From the IMG/VR virus record IMGVR_UViG_3300030103_005932, positions 1 to 64,000 of that record: DNA of 64,000 bases; one strand, given 5' to 3'. A program made the translations under genes and the position numbers. Source of the stretch: a virus. Shown here one piece after another: positions 22,235 through 30,018 of this stretch; position 1 is the first letter of the stretch, and every line of letters begins with the position of its first letter. Below the pieces are notes generated by a model, which saw only the letters and a program-made list of their open reading frames with translations, was not told where the DNA came from and did not search any database.

Positions 22235-22897
22235 ATGAAACAACCAAAAGAATTCATAAAAAGAAAAAAACAAAGCAAATGGCACTGGAACTTCTGGAAT
22301 AAGCGGATGGATCCAAAGATGTACAAAATTGTTGCCAACATACAGGGCAAGTGGCCTGCTTTACCAAAAATTTTAAAAGAAAACACATTTTTGTATTCAA
22401 ATCCAGTTGCACTAGCACAACAAAATCATTTTGGTGTGGCAAACACACAAAACTATGTTGGCCTAAACCTGGACAAACACACAACAAAAAAGTATGACAA
22501 ATTCATTCAAGCCACAGGGTTGAAAAATCCTGTCGCCTATATCCACATACAGAATCCTGGTCAGATGACTATCCTGCATATGGACAATGCTAGGGCGGAC
22601 AACAGACATAGCGATGAAAATGGCAAAGTGCTGACAGAAAGTCAAAGACGTGCAAGGATAGGTAGATTGTTTATCATGCTCGACGATTGGCACCCAGGCC
22701 AAGTGTTATTGATGGGTAGTGAACATTTTACTCACTGGAAAAAAGGTGATGTGATGTATTTTAGTTGGCAAGATTTACCGCATGGTACCGCAAACTTTGG
22801 GCATGACTCCCGCCCTTTATTGTTTGTCCAAGGGGAAATCACGGAAGAGTTTAAAAAACTGTTAGCCAACAAGAAAAAGAAAACTATTAAAGTATAG
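22235..22897 (+). CDS. 2-oxoglutarate/Fe(II)-dependent hydroxylase-like protein
   Basis: 220 residues. A putative iron site is HMD (115-117) and the distal histidine of LPHGTANFG (183), with an arginine at 193 in SRPLLF placed to bind 2-oxoglutarate. This resembles the aspartyl/asparaginyl beta-hydroxylase-type cupin fold (W..GDVMYF, PHGTAN). T4-like marine phages often carry such oxygenases. The substrate is unknown. The ORF starts at an ATG with no ribosome site. Confidence 0.65.
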   Translation: MKQPKEFIKRKKQSKWHWNFWNKRMDPKMYKIVANIQGKWPALPKILKENTFLYSNPVALAQQNHFGVANTQNYVGLNLDKHTTKKYDKFIQATGLKNPVAYIHIQNPGQMTILHMDNARADNRHSDENGKVLTESQRRARIGRLFIMLDDWHPGQVLLMGSEHFTHWKKGDVMYFSWQDLPHGTANFGHDSRPLLFVQGEITEEFKKLLANKKKKTIKV

Positions 22898-22901
22898 TAG
22901 G

Positions 22902-22929
22902 TTGACTTTAAATTAGTCTAATATATACT
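22902..22929 (+). promoter_or_regulatory. sigma70-type promoter, leaderless output
   Basis: TTGACT, 16-bp spacer, TATACT. The expected transcription start coincides with the ATG at 22936. Confidence 0.75.
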
Positions 22930-22935
22930 AGTGAT

Positions 22936-23076
22936 ATGAGAATAGGAACAAGTGGATATACACCAGGCAAACCCAAAAAGACTTCACAGGGTAAAAACAA
23001 GAGTCGTATCAAAATGAGCTCTATGAACAAGCACAAGAAACGATCATACAAGTCTTATGTTGGGCAAGGAAAATAA
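22936..23076 (+). CDS. small basic conserved phage protein (GTSGYTPGKPKKTSQGK)
   Basis: 46 residues, 17 of them Lys/Arg, ending SYVGQGK. I recall very similar short basic proteins (RxGTSGYTPGKPKKTxQG) in T4-like marine phages. With the promoter -10 ending 6 bp upstream, the message should be leaderless. Role unknown; nucleic-acid binding is likely from composition. Confidence 0.7.
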   Translation: MRIGTSGYTPGKPKKTSQGKNKSRIKMSSMNKHKKRSYKSYVGQGK

Positions 23077-23290
23077 ATCTTACGAAACAGGTTACGTTGA
23101 AGCAAAAACGTCCGGTGGTGCAGTCTTTGAAGCAGGTGTAAAGGAATCAAAAAGAAACAAAGCAATCAGGCGTATTGCACAACCTTTGACAGATAGGCAT
23201 TGGTTAAACAAAGGCCAGAGCGTGACAGAACTGCACAGGATCTATAGGATTGCCGAATACCTGTACAAAAGATCGAAAAGGGCAAAATGA
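23057..23290 (+). CDS. small basic hypothetical protein
   Basis: 77 residues, overlapping the previous gene by 20 bp in another frame. Basic and helical, ending YLYKRSKRAK. No motif recognised. The overlap is long for this genome, so a start further inside is possible. Confidence 0.55.
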   Translation: MLGKENKSYETGYVEAKTSGGAVFEAGVKESKRNKAIRRIAQPLTDRHWLNKGQSVTELHRIYRIAEYLYKRSKRAK

Positions 23291-23457
23291 CAACACAACA
23301 AGAAATAAAATTACTAAAGGCACAGATAGGTAATCTTGAAGTACAAAATTCTGAATACCAACAGATTGTCAAAGAACTTTCTGACAAACTGTCATTGTAC
23401 GAATCAAAATATGGAACTGTCTTTAAGCCGTCTAGAAATAACGAAGTCCAAAAATAA
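23287..23457 (+). CDS. short coiled-coil protein
   Basis: 56 residues, ATGA overlap with the previous gene. Heptad-like in the first 40 residues (EIKLLKAQIGNLEVQNSEYQ) with a polar tail. Probably an oligomerising accessory protein. The 3' end overlaps the convergent gene at 23432 by 26 bp. Confidence 0.6.
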   Translation: MTTQQEIKLLKAQIGNLEVQNSEYQQIVKELSDKLSLYESKYGTVFKPSRNNEVQK

Positions 23458-23869
23458 CAGCATCTTTTTTCCTGCGGAATTTAATGTGCTCGTAATCAAC
23501 AATATGAACATTAAGCCTACCACCATGCTGATCGAGGATCCTTTGCACGTCAAGTGGCCTTATCGTTATCCTGTCCTCATCTGGTAGTTTTGCTTCATAA
23601 CCCCAAAACATGGGCCACCAGTGACAAGGGTTCAGCGAATCATATAACTCTTTCATTATGATCATGAATATGATAGGAGTGATTGTAAAAGGCTCTAGCC
23701 ACCATGGAATGATATCGAAAGTGAGATAGTCTACAAGATGAATAAAGCCTGTCCATAAAACCAATATGCCTATTAGAATGCCCAGCATGGGCCAAAATTC
23801 GTCCTCGAAATCTACATCATGATCATGGTGAGAATAAAGTCTAATCTTCTGTTGATTACTCATTTTCAT
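23432..23869 (-). CDS. membrane protein, two transmembrane helices
   Basis: 145 residues if started at 23869; an ATG at 23911 gives 159. Histidine-rich N-terminus (YSHHDHDVDFEDEF), transmembrane segments at about 28-52 and 60-80, then a polar basic domain. The histidine cluster may bind metal. A weak TATACT motif upstream favours the shorter start. No family recognised. Confidence 0.55.
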   Translation of the reverse strand: MKMSNQQKIRLYSHHDHDVDFEDEFWPMLGILIGILVLWTGFIHLVDYLTFDIIPWWLEPFTITPIIFMIIMKELYDSLNPCHWWPMFWGYEAKLPDEDRITIRPLDVQRILDQHGGRLNVHIVDYEHIKFRRKKDAVIFGLRYF

Positions 23870-23954
23870 AAAAGTATATATGTTTGCAACAGCAAACACT
23901 TCATTTACCATAAAACGAAGTAGACTTTTGCTTTTATTATGCTACAATAGATAG

Positions 23955-23960
23955 TAAATA
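23955..23960 (+). promoter_or_regulatory. T4-type late promoter
   Basis: GTAAATAC, 7 bp before the ATG at 23968, with no ribosome site between. Confidence 0.5.
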
Positions 23961-23967
23961 CCACAGT

Positions 23968-24267
23968 ATGCAAAAACACACAAAAAGCCTATTAGAAGAA
24001 TTAAGTTCTATGCCTCTCAAAAGGGACAAAGAAGAGGTGGTAGAAAGTCGTGCATCTCATATATTGGAATCTGCGATAAGGTTAATGCATTATATTAGAG
24101 AAAACTTCGATCAAGGCACAGCATTCAAACTTGAAAAGAAATTTAATTCTGCACTGAAAAATATGGATGCATCAAAGTTTTCAAAGGGCGTTGCACGTAT
24201 CAAAGAAAACAAGGATCTTAAACAAAACGTTCTCAAGATAAAAGACGGCGAATACCAAGAGGATTAG
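23968..24267 (+). CDS. conserved phage hypothetical protein
   Basis: 99 residues, helical and charged. The block RDKEEVVESRASHILESAIR resembles a conserved hypothetical family of T4-like marine phages that I recall but cannot name. It is transcribed with the downstream KxDG gene (2-bp gap), so the two may act together. Confidence 0.6.
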   Translation: MQKHTKSLLEELSSMPLKRDKEEVVESRASHILESAIRLMHYIRENFDQGTAFKLEKKFNSALKNMDASKFSKGVARIKENKDLKQNVLKIKDGEYQED

Positions 24268-24269
24268 TC

Positions 24270-25484
24270 ATGTTGATCGAAGACGTCCTAAATGAATTCA
24301 AAAGGACACATCTAGAACATATTGAAGATATAGTACTCACAGATGGCTACGAAGGAGGTAAGGCAGTAGTAGAATATTTCCGTGGACTGTTGTTAACTCT
24401 CAAAGGCACGAGCTCTGAAGCAGTTAAAGTCTCGGTTAAATGGGATGGCGCACCTGCTGTGGTGTGTGGCGTTAATCCAGACAACGGCAGATTTTTTGTT
24501 GGAACAAAATCAGTGTTTGCCCAGAACGCCAAGATTAACTACACCAAAAAAGATATTGCAAACAATCACGGAACCGACGATCTAGGACAAAAACTCTTAA
24601 AGTGTCTTGTGCATCTTAAGAAACTAAACATGCAAGGTGTTTATCAAGGCGACTTACTTTTCACTGACGAGGACATCACAAGGAAAAACATAGACGGCAA
24701 ACCACATTTGACTTTTACACCAAATACTATTACCTATGCTGTACCTGAGCAACAGACATTAGGAAAGAGAATAGACAGAGCAAAAGTTGGAATAATATTT
24801 CATACAAGTTACGTTGGCGATTCATTGGCTGACATGAACGCACAGGCCGGAGCCGATGTAGAATCATTCACACAAAGTCCTGACGTGTTTTTTGACAATG
24901 CCACATACAAAGATGTATCAGGATCTGCAAAGTTTACAGACGACGAAACTGTTAACTTTGTTGCGGAGATTGAAAGACTAGAATCATTACTATCAAAAAT
25001 ACCTGCCAACCTATCAAACCTCTTTGGTGCCAATCAAGACTTTGTGCCTTTCTTTCAGATGTATATTAACGCAATGGTCAAACAAGGACAGTTGCCATCT
25101 AATAGCACACAGTTTATAAAAGGATTTCAACAATTTTACATAGATAGAATGAAACAACAAGCCGCAGGACTTAAAGCACAAAAGGCTCTGGCCTTACGTC
25201 AAGATAAAATAAAACAGATGCCACAGTTCCTTAACAAACTAAAAACTCCATTGACAGCAATGTTGATGTTCTATAAACAGGTGCAAAAAATGAAATCTAT
25301 CATTTTACAGAAAATGAATCAAGCACAGGCTATAGGATCTTTCCAGCAGACTGACGGCGGACTACAAGTAACAGAGCCTGAAGGATTTGTAGCAGTAGAT
25401 AAAACAGGCAATGCAGTAAAACTTGTTGATAGATTAGGATTTAGTAGACGTAACTTAACGGCTGTCAGCAAATTTAAGAAATAG
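24270..25484 (+). CDS. KxDG nucleotidyltransferase-like protein (DUF6267 type)
   Basis: 404 residues. VKWDGAPAVV has the lysine of a KxDG motif at 57, followed by GVYQGDLLF in the motif III position and EGFVAVDKTGNAVKLVDR, which fits motifs IV (EGxV) and V (KLxD) of the DNA/RNA ligase superfamily. The approximately 400-residue size matches a marine phage family (DUF6267 as I recall). The helical C-terminal part is Gln/Lys-rich. It may act as a polynucleotide ligase or an AMP-transferring enzyme; this is inference from motifs only. Confidence 0.6.
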   Translation: MLIEDVLNEFKRTHLEHIEDIVLTDGYEGGKAVVEYFRGLLLTLKGTSSEAVKVSVKWDGAPAVVCGVNPDNGRFFVGTKSVFAQNAKINYTKKDIANNHGTDDLGQKLLKCLVHLKKLNMQGVYQGDLLFTDEDITRKNIDGKPHLTFTPNTITYAVPEQQTLGKRIDRAKVGIIFHTSYVGDSLADMNAQAGADVESFTQSPDVFFDNATYKDVSGSAKFTDDETVNFVAEIERLESLLSKIPANLSNLFGANQDFVPFFQMYINAMVKQGQLPSNSTQFIKGFQQFYIDRMKQQAAGLKAQKALALRQDKIKQMPQFLNKLKTPLTAMLMFYKQVQKMKSIILQKMNQAQAIGSFQQTDGGLQVTEPEGFVAVDKTGNAVKLVDRLGFSRRNLTAVSKFKK

Positions 25485-26480
25485 ATTTAACGTATCATTA
25501 ATGGCCAAACTTAATTTATCCTTATTGAAGAAATTGTCATAGTTGTGCTGTCTTAAAGCCTTGCTATGCAGATACATATCTTGCCATGGGGCATCTCGTA
25601 ATCTATCGCAGACATCCACTATGGTGTCTATCCGCAGTGAAGGGTCTTTGTCAAGATCATATACTTCCTCAAAATAACTGTTGAATGTTTTGAATCCAAG
25701 TTCTCTCAATTTTTGTAGATACAAATAGTTTCCGTGCACCACAAACATCTGTTTGGCAATGATTGGCTTCCATATCTTCTCTGTCATAAAAACATCTGTG
25801 TCATTGTCATTACTCTCTGAAACGATACTGAAAGCAGTGTCGTTGTATGGTTTTTCAAATATATCCTGATCCATTCCACGAAAGGGATAATCTTGTGCCC
25901 ATGGCAGTTCATATTCGGGAGGTAATTTCCTTTCAGGCCACTTGGTATATAAACTATTATCCAGTATTCCTTTGGCCAATAATTTATTGAACAATTTGAC
26001 TCTATGAGGCCTATGCATCTTGTTTAGATACAGGAAGTCATATTTCTTGTTAGTGTGATCAAAATTGTAAGATTTGCCTTGATGTTTTCTATACATGTAA
26101 TACCAGAACCAACTAACACCTCCTGTCCATTGCACATGTTCTATTTCTATCTCAGGATGCTGTGGCGTGTTCTTAATATTTTCAAATGATTCCCATGGGT
26201 TTGATTTGATGAAAACAAATCCTTGGCTGTGTAATAATTCACAACGTTTCTTTAATTCTGTATGAAACATTTTGTTGTCCTTTAACCTGTCGTTTGGCTG
26301 TCGTACATCAATTATTGCAAACCTACGGTCATACGAGTCTAGGTCGTAATTGTGTAAAGTGTAGTACTCGCCCGTCATGTCGAACTGTTGTTCTTTTAGA
26401 GTATTCATTTTAATAAAGTCTTCTAGTTCAACATGAAAACCAGTTTTCATAATATCTGTGAGAATAAAATTTCTTTGCAT
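25455..26480 (-). CDS. glycosyltransferase-like protein
   Basis: 341 residues. The C-terminal half (FSIVSESNDNDTDVFMTEKI followed by WKPIIAKQMFVVHG) matches the nucleotide-sugar-binding part of phage glycosyltransferases related to the fucosyltransferase fold. The N-terminal half is less clear. It overlaps the convergent gene at 24270 by 30 bp. Start is uncertain (26480 or 26450). Probably modifies host or phage glycans. Confidence 0.6.
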   Translation of the reverse strand: MQRNFILTDIMKTGFHVELEDFIKMNTLKEQQFDMTGEYYTLHNYDLDSYDRRFAIIDVRQPNDRLKDNKMFHTELKKRCELLHSQGFVFIKSNPWESFENIKNTPQHPEIEIEHVQWTGGVSWFWYYMYRKHQGKSYNFDHTNKKYDFLYLNKMHRPHRVKLFNKLLAKGILDNSLYTKWPERKLPPEYELPWAQDYPFRGMDQDIFEKPYNDTAFSIVSESNDNDTDVFMTEKIWKPIIAKQMFVVHGNYLYLQKLRELGFKTFNSYFEEVYDLDKDPSLRIDTIVDVCDRLRDAPWQDMYLHSKALRQHNYDNFFNKDKLSLAINDTLNLFLKFADSR

Positions 26481-26486
26481 ACGCTC

Positions 26487-26494
26487 TATAAATA
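26487..26494 (+). promoter_or_regulatory. T4-type late promoter (perfect)
   Basis: TATAAATA, 5 bp before the ATG at 26500. Supports that start rather than the longer frame from 26458. Confidence 0.65.
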
Positions 26495-26499
26495 CCTAT

Positions 26500-27066
26500 A
26501 TGTTAGCACCTTTTTTAAAGTATGTATGCGAAGGCAAGGTCATTAGACGTTTTAGTGATTTACAAAGATTCAGTTTTCCCGAAGTCACTGAAAGGATATA
26601 TCTCAGTTTTCTTGCACTGGCCATAATGAGCCAGTTAAAAGATTATAAAGCATTTACCAAATTGTATGCTGACCAAACGATGCACTATGGAACGTTTGAT
26701 CGTGTGAGAATGACTTACAACGATCTGGCTAATATGCTGGCAATTGTCAGTGGTGATCCAGAGATAACAAAGAAACTTAAAAATAAAAATGAAGCACAGG
26801 CCATGAGACAAAGACAACCGTTGCCTGTAATGGCTGTGCGTAGATACCTTAGAAGTTTTGAGGATCATTATGCCAACTTGTCAATGTTAGAGAGATCATT
26901 GAACATCCGAGATGCGAATTACAGAAATCTTAGAAGATCTGTGGCCAACTTTAGAAATCTAGATTCAAAAACTAAAAGCCATGTATTAACAAAAATTAAT
27001 CAACATCTAAAAGCAAAACTACCCAACACCGACATACAAAGAAAGTTTAAAGAAATCAATGCCTAA
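26500..27066 (+). CDS. conserved phage protein, late gene
   Basis: 188 residues from the ATG at 26500 (LAPFLKYVCEGKVIRRFSDL). Strongly helical and basic. The sequence SFPEVTERIYLSFLALAIMS has the feel of T4-like marine phage proteins encoded near neck and tail genes, but I cannot name it. No catalytic motif is visible. Driven by a perfect TATAAATA late promoter, so probably structural or assembly-related. Confidence 0.65.
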   Translation: MLAPFLKYVCEGKVIRRFSDLQRFSFPEVTERIYLSFLALAIMSQLKDYKAFTKLYADQTMHYGTFDRVRMTYNDLANMLAIVSGDPEITKKLKNKNEAQAMRQRQPLPVMAVRRYLRSFEDHYANLSMLERSLNIRDANYRNLRRSVANFRNLDSKTKSHVLTKINQHLKAKLPNTDIQRKFKEINA

Positions 27067-27190
27067 ATCAGAAGATCGTTGCCATAGGTGCTCCTGTAAG
27101 AAACACTGTGATAATACGTGCAAGAACTGTGAAAACTGTGAAACTTGCGATTGTGATAGTTGTCTGCAGAGATTCAACCCTGTAGGCTAA
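27059..27190 (+). CDS. cysteine-rich metallothionein-like peptide
   Basis: 43 residues with 10 cysteines, all between residues 8 and 34, spaced CxxC/CxC (CHRCSC, CKNCENCETCDCDSC). It contains only a short polar head and a tail (LQRFNPVG). The spacing resembles metallothioneins or zinc/iron-binding Cys-rich peptides rather than one zinc finger. Its ATG overlaps the end of the previous gene by 8 bp, so it is probably translated with it. Function unknown; metal binding is inferred. Confidence 0.65.
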   Translation: MPKSEDRCHRCSCKKHCDNTCKNCENCETCDCDSCLQRFNPVG

Positions 27191-27238
27191 AATAAGCAAA
27201 AAACCTTATATTAGCGGTTAATTTACCAAAATAGATAC

Positions 27239-27244
27239 TAAATA
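27239..27244 (+). promoter_or_regulatory. T4-type late promoter with long leader
   Basis: TAAATA, followed by about 60 nt of leader that contains a GATTCCG/CGGAGTC hairpin and ends with AGGAGG before the ATG at 27309. Unlike most late genes here, this one has a leader and a strong ribosome site. Confidence 0.5.
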
Positions 27245-27308
27245 CTTGCAACTTGATTCCGGAGCGGAGTCATAGTGTTGTAAATCAGAACAAATAGGAG
27301 GATATACA

Positions 27309-27707
27309 ATGCCAATAGCAAAAGCAAACTTCTCTAGAAACGAAAACTACGAAGTAGGTTCAGTAGATATGAGCTTCTTCACAGTTGACTTCATCAGTGA
27401 TGTATCAGCAGAGACTTCAGATTTATCTGCGTCTAACTCAACTGCAGGTTTAGAGTTAACTAGAGCAACAATCGAAAACAACGGTGTGCCAGTATTAATG
27501 GAAGGTCCATTAGTAGATTCAGACACACAAAAAACATACGGTACTAGAACAGATTGTTTAGATTCAATCTCTGGTACTACAACTTTAGCGGCTTTACAAG
27601 CGGCTATCAGAGCAACTCACGGTGGTGGAAGAATTTCTGCAACTGTAAGTTCAGCAACAGTTACAGCGACAAAACTTGGTATCTTAACTGCGGCGGCAGT
27701 AAGTTAA
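27309..27707 (+). CDS. probable abundant virion or decoration protein
   Basis: 132 residues, no Trp or membrane segment, rich in Ser, Thr and Ala, ending in a beta-like repetitive stretch (RISATVSSATVTATKLGI). AGGAGGATATACA before the ATG is the best ribosome site in the window, and a very strong terminator follows the gene. Expression logic and composition suggest an abundant structural protein such as a capsid decoration or tail component. No family named. Confidence 0.6.
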   Translation: MPIAKANFSRNENYEVGSVDMSFFTVDFISDVSAETSDLSASNSTAGLELTRATIENNGVPVLMEGPLVDSDTQKTYGTRTDCLDSISGTTTLAALQAAIRATHGGGRISATVSSATVTATKLGILTAAAVS

Positions 27708-27736
27708 TAGTTTTTAACTTAACTTTTACCATAAGG

Positions 27737-27768
27737 GTGGGTCTTATTTTAAGGCCCACTCTTTTTTT
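27737..27768 (+). terminator. rho-independent terminator
   Basis: GTGGGTCTTA pairs with TAAGGCCCAC (10 bp, one G-T) around a TTT loop, followed by CT and seven Ts. One of the two strongest terminators in the window. Confidence 0.9.
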
Positions 27769-27786
27769 ACGGCTAAATTATACTAT

Positions 27787-28419
27787 ATGAGTTTACAAAC
27801 AGTATTAAACATTATGAGGTCTCCGCAGAATGCCATGAGACTCAAAGATCCTGTCATCTTTGACATTGACAAGAAGGTTGGATGGCTACATCTTACAGGC
27901 GGAGCAATGAACAGCGTGTTGGCATGGCTAAACGAATTCCATTTACATCAATTCAAAGAGATACCCAAGGACGATGTCAAAAAATACGACAGAGATATCT
28001 TTGCCATACTAAAGGAACCTGAGAAGAGATATTGGGACGGCATCACAGAATGGAGCACCTGTTGGGGCACACACGAGTGGTGGCAACACGATGACATAAT
28101 GGAATGGTTCCCACACTTTGACAGATATACACTACGTTATTCAGACATGATAGAGCAGGTACCTGATGTAAAACATTTTTTAAAAGTAGACAATGGTTTG
28201 AGTGATAAAATTGAAACACTCGCAAAGGAATATGATTTGAACTGTCCTTACGGCATAGACAAGATTCGTCCACGGTACAAGCGTGATAAAACAACAAAAA
28301 ACATTCATGAGACAGTAACTCCTAAATTCAAACAATTGGTTAACGATAGTCCCGAACTTAAAAAGAAGTTGGAAGATTATCTTGCACCTGATGTTTGGTA
28401 CTATGCAAAGGCGAAATAA
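27787..28419 (+). CDS. hypothetical protein, weakly sulfotransferase-like
   Basis: 210 residues, Trp-rich. DIDKKVGWLHLTGGAMNSVL and FAILKEPEKRYWDGITEW are reminiscent of the PAPS-binding and RxPxxRxxS-like blocks of phage sulfotransferases, but the first loop lacks the usual PKTGGT residues, so the family is doubtful. The end is basic and helical. The TAA overlaps the ATG of the next gene. Confidence 0.55.
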   Translation: MSLQTVLNIMRSPQNAMRLKDPVIFDIDKKVGWLHLTGGAMNSVLAWLNEFHLHQFKEIPKDDVKKYDRDIFAILKEPEKRYWDGITEWSTCWGTHEWWQHDDIMEWFPHFDRYTLRYSDMIEQVPDVKHFLKVDNGLSDKIETLAKEYDLNCPYGIDKIRPRYKRDKTTKNIHETVTPKFKQLVNDSPELKKKLEDYLAPDVWYYAKAK

Positions 28420-28892
28420 TGTACGAGTACAGAGTACATACACTCGTTGACATCACAGATAACGGTATCCTAAAAAAAGCGTTCCCCTTTAAAAGTTTGA
28501 GTGGTGATGTTATACACGACAAGCATTCGCTGGCAATGGCCCGCAACCAGAACAGCAACTTCACCACAATGTTGCAACTGCTACAAATGAGGGCAAACGT
28601 CACATGGGAACACCCTCCTAAAAGGATGGAACTGCAAACACTAGGCAATCATGCTTTTGGGTCATTCTACGAGGGTAAGCACACAACATGGCATTTTCAG
28701 TTCTTCTCTGAACAGCCAGGTCTATACGGCGACGATCTAGACCCTATAGCCAATATCGTTGGAGACTTCCACCAGGTGCCAATTATAAGTTTTTGTAAGG
28801 AGACTGCAACATTTCCTTTAAACACATTTGACACACTAAATGCCGAAACTATAAACACGTACTTTTCGTATAGTGGACCAACAAATAAATAG
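28419..28892 (+). CDS. conserved phage hypothetical protein
   Basis: 157 residues from the ATG at 28419 (YEYRVHTLVDITDNGILKKA). Similar proteins (YRI.T.VDIT.TG..., ANVTxxxPP) occur in T4-like cyanophages as I recall. Beta-rich with an aromatic end. Coupled to the upstream gene by a TAATG overlap. Function unknown. Confidence 0.65.
   Translation: MYEYRVHTLVDITDNGILKKAFPFKSLSGDVIHDKHSLAMARNQNSNFTTMLQLLQMRANVTWEHPPKRMELQTLGNHAFGSFYEGKHTTWHFQFFSEQPGLYGDDLDPIANIVGDFHQVPIISFCKETATFPLNTFDTLNAETINTYFSYSGPTNK
28886..28891 (+). promoter_or_regulatory. T4-type late promoter
   Basis: AATAAATAG overlapping the stop of the upstream gene, with about 40 nt before the ATG at 28936. Confidence 0.45.
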
Positions 28893-28935
28893 TATTTGAT
28901 TAAGGCACTTTTAAAAGCAAAGGCACAACTAGGCA

Positions 28936-29241
28936 ATGACACAGGCTCATCTACAGGCTCTAATGTTCGAGGTAAAAGGCCTCAAAAATGAGATTGAAAA
29001 ATATATGAGTACAACTGAATTAGAAAAACAAAACCTAGAAGCACACGTAGATCTCTGTGCGGAGAGATACAAAGGCCTACACGACAGGCTGTCCGCAATC
29101 GAGCACTCATTGAAAAGAATGAACGAAGATATGATTGCAGGACAAAAAAGTTCATCCAAGACAATCATAGCCACTGCAGGCACAGTGGTTGCAGGTTTAC
29201 TATCAACCGTGGTAGTAATCCTTATGAAGATGCCAGGTTAA
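28936..29241 (+). CDS. coiled-coil protein with C-terminal membrane anchor
   Basis: 101 residues. Residues about 8-70 form a charged coiled coil (LKNEIEKYMSTTELEKQNLE) and residues about 77-98 a single transmembrane helix. The layout, soluble N-terminus and C-terminal anchor, is that of some phage holin or spanin-like proteins. No family match is certain. Confidence 0.6.
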   Translation: MTQAHLQALMFEVKGLKNEIEKYMSTTELEKQNLEAHVDLCAERYKGLHDRLSAIEHSLKRMNEDMIAGQKSSSKTIIATAGTVVAGLLSTVVVILMKMPG

Positions 29242-29266
29242 TCATAACTAATTTTACCAATCCAAT

Positions 29267-29497
29267 ATGTACATACAGATAGCACCAAGAGTGAAAGTAT
29301 ATGTGTCTGCCACGGACATGGAGTTCATTCAACGTTACTGGAAACACAGTTTCAAGGCCAGCGAACTCGAACCTGACATGCAGGATCTTGCCAAACGTCT
29401 CGCCGACAAGGCAATATTTGTAAGAAAGAAACTTGACACCGACACTCAATATGCTTTAAATAGACGCATAAGGATCGTGCGTGATGTCAAAAAGTAA
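29267..29497 (+). CDS. small basic hypothetical protein
   Basis: 76 residues, basic at the end (YALNRRIRIVRDVKK). It overlaps the next gene by 14 bp. No ribosome site is obvious before the ATG. No motif recognised. Confidence 0.6.
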   Translation: MYIQIAPRVKVYVSATDMEFIQRYWKHSFKASELEPDMQDLAKRLADKAIFVRKKLDTDTQYALNRRIRIVRDVKK

Positions 29498-29987
29498 TAC
29501 AGAATTAGTTAAACAAATTGAGGCCTATGGACTTAAGAATAAGTTACAGGACCTTGCCCGTAAGGAAGAAGCCAGAAGACCATTTAGACATCTTCCAAAG
29601 CAATTCTCAAAAGGAATATTGATTGGCAACATAGCCATTGTACCAAAGAAATGGACAGGCACACGATACGTATATGTTATAGCAGACATGATGGAGGCAC
29701 GAGTATTACATGAAGCAATTAACCTAAAGCAGACAGCGATACTGGTTGCTCACTATCTCGCAGATGGCAAGACTGTTCCATCAAATTTACTTGATCTAGA
29801 TGTCAAGTTCGCAAGTCAACTTTTTGATATCCAGAGTGCTAAAAGAATGATTAAAGAGGCACAGAAATCAAAGGATGCTTTGACAGAAGACGTGTATTGG
29901 GATAGGCTTGATGCCGCTAATCATCTTGCTGATCAATGTAAGTCTAGGATACAGAGTATTTTTAACGACACATTTGGTAATCCGTAG
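29484..29987 (+). CDS. hypothetical basic protein
   Basis: 167 residues from the ATG at 29484; a GTG three bases before is an alternative. A basic, helical N-terminus (LKNKLQDLARKEEARRPFRH) is followed by a beta-like centre with WTGTRYVYVIADM, and a helical end. No catalytic motif visible. Conserved hypothetical in T4-like marine phages as far as I recall. Confidence 0.6.
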   Translation: MSKSNTELVKQIEAYGLKNKLQDLARKEEARRPFRHLPKQFSKGILIGNIAIVPKKWTGTRYVYVIADMMEARVLHEAINLKQTAILVAHYLADGKTVPSNLLDLDVKFASQLFDIQSAKRMIKEAQKSKDALTEDVYWDRLDAANHLADQCKSRIQSIFNDTFGNP

Positions 29988-30018
29988 ACAACGAGTGCAA
30001 ATTAGTGTAAAGTAATTC

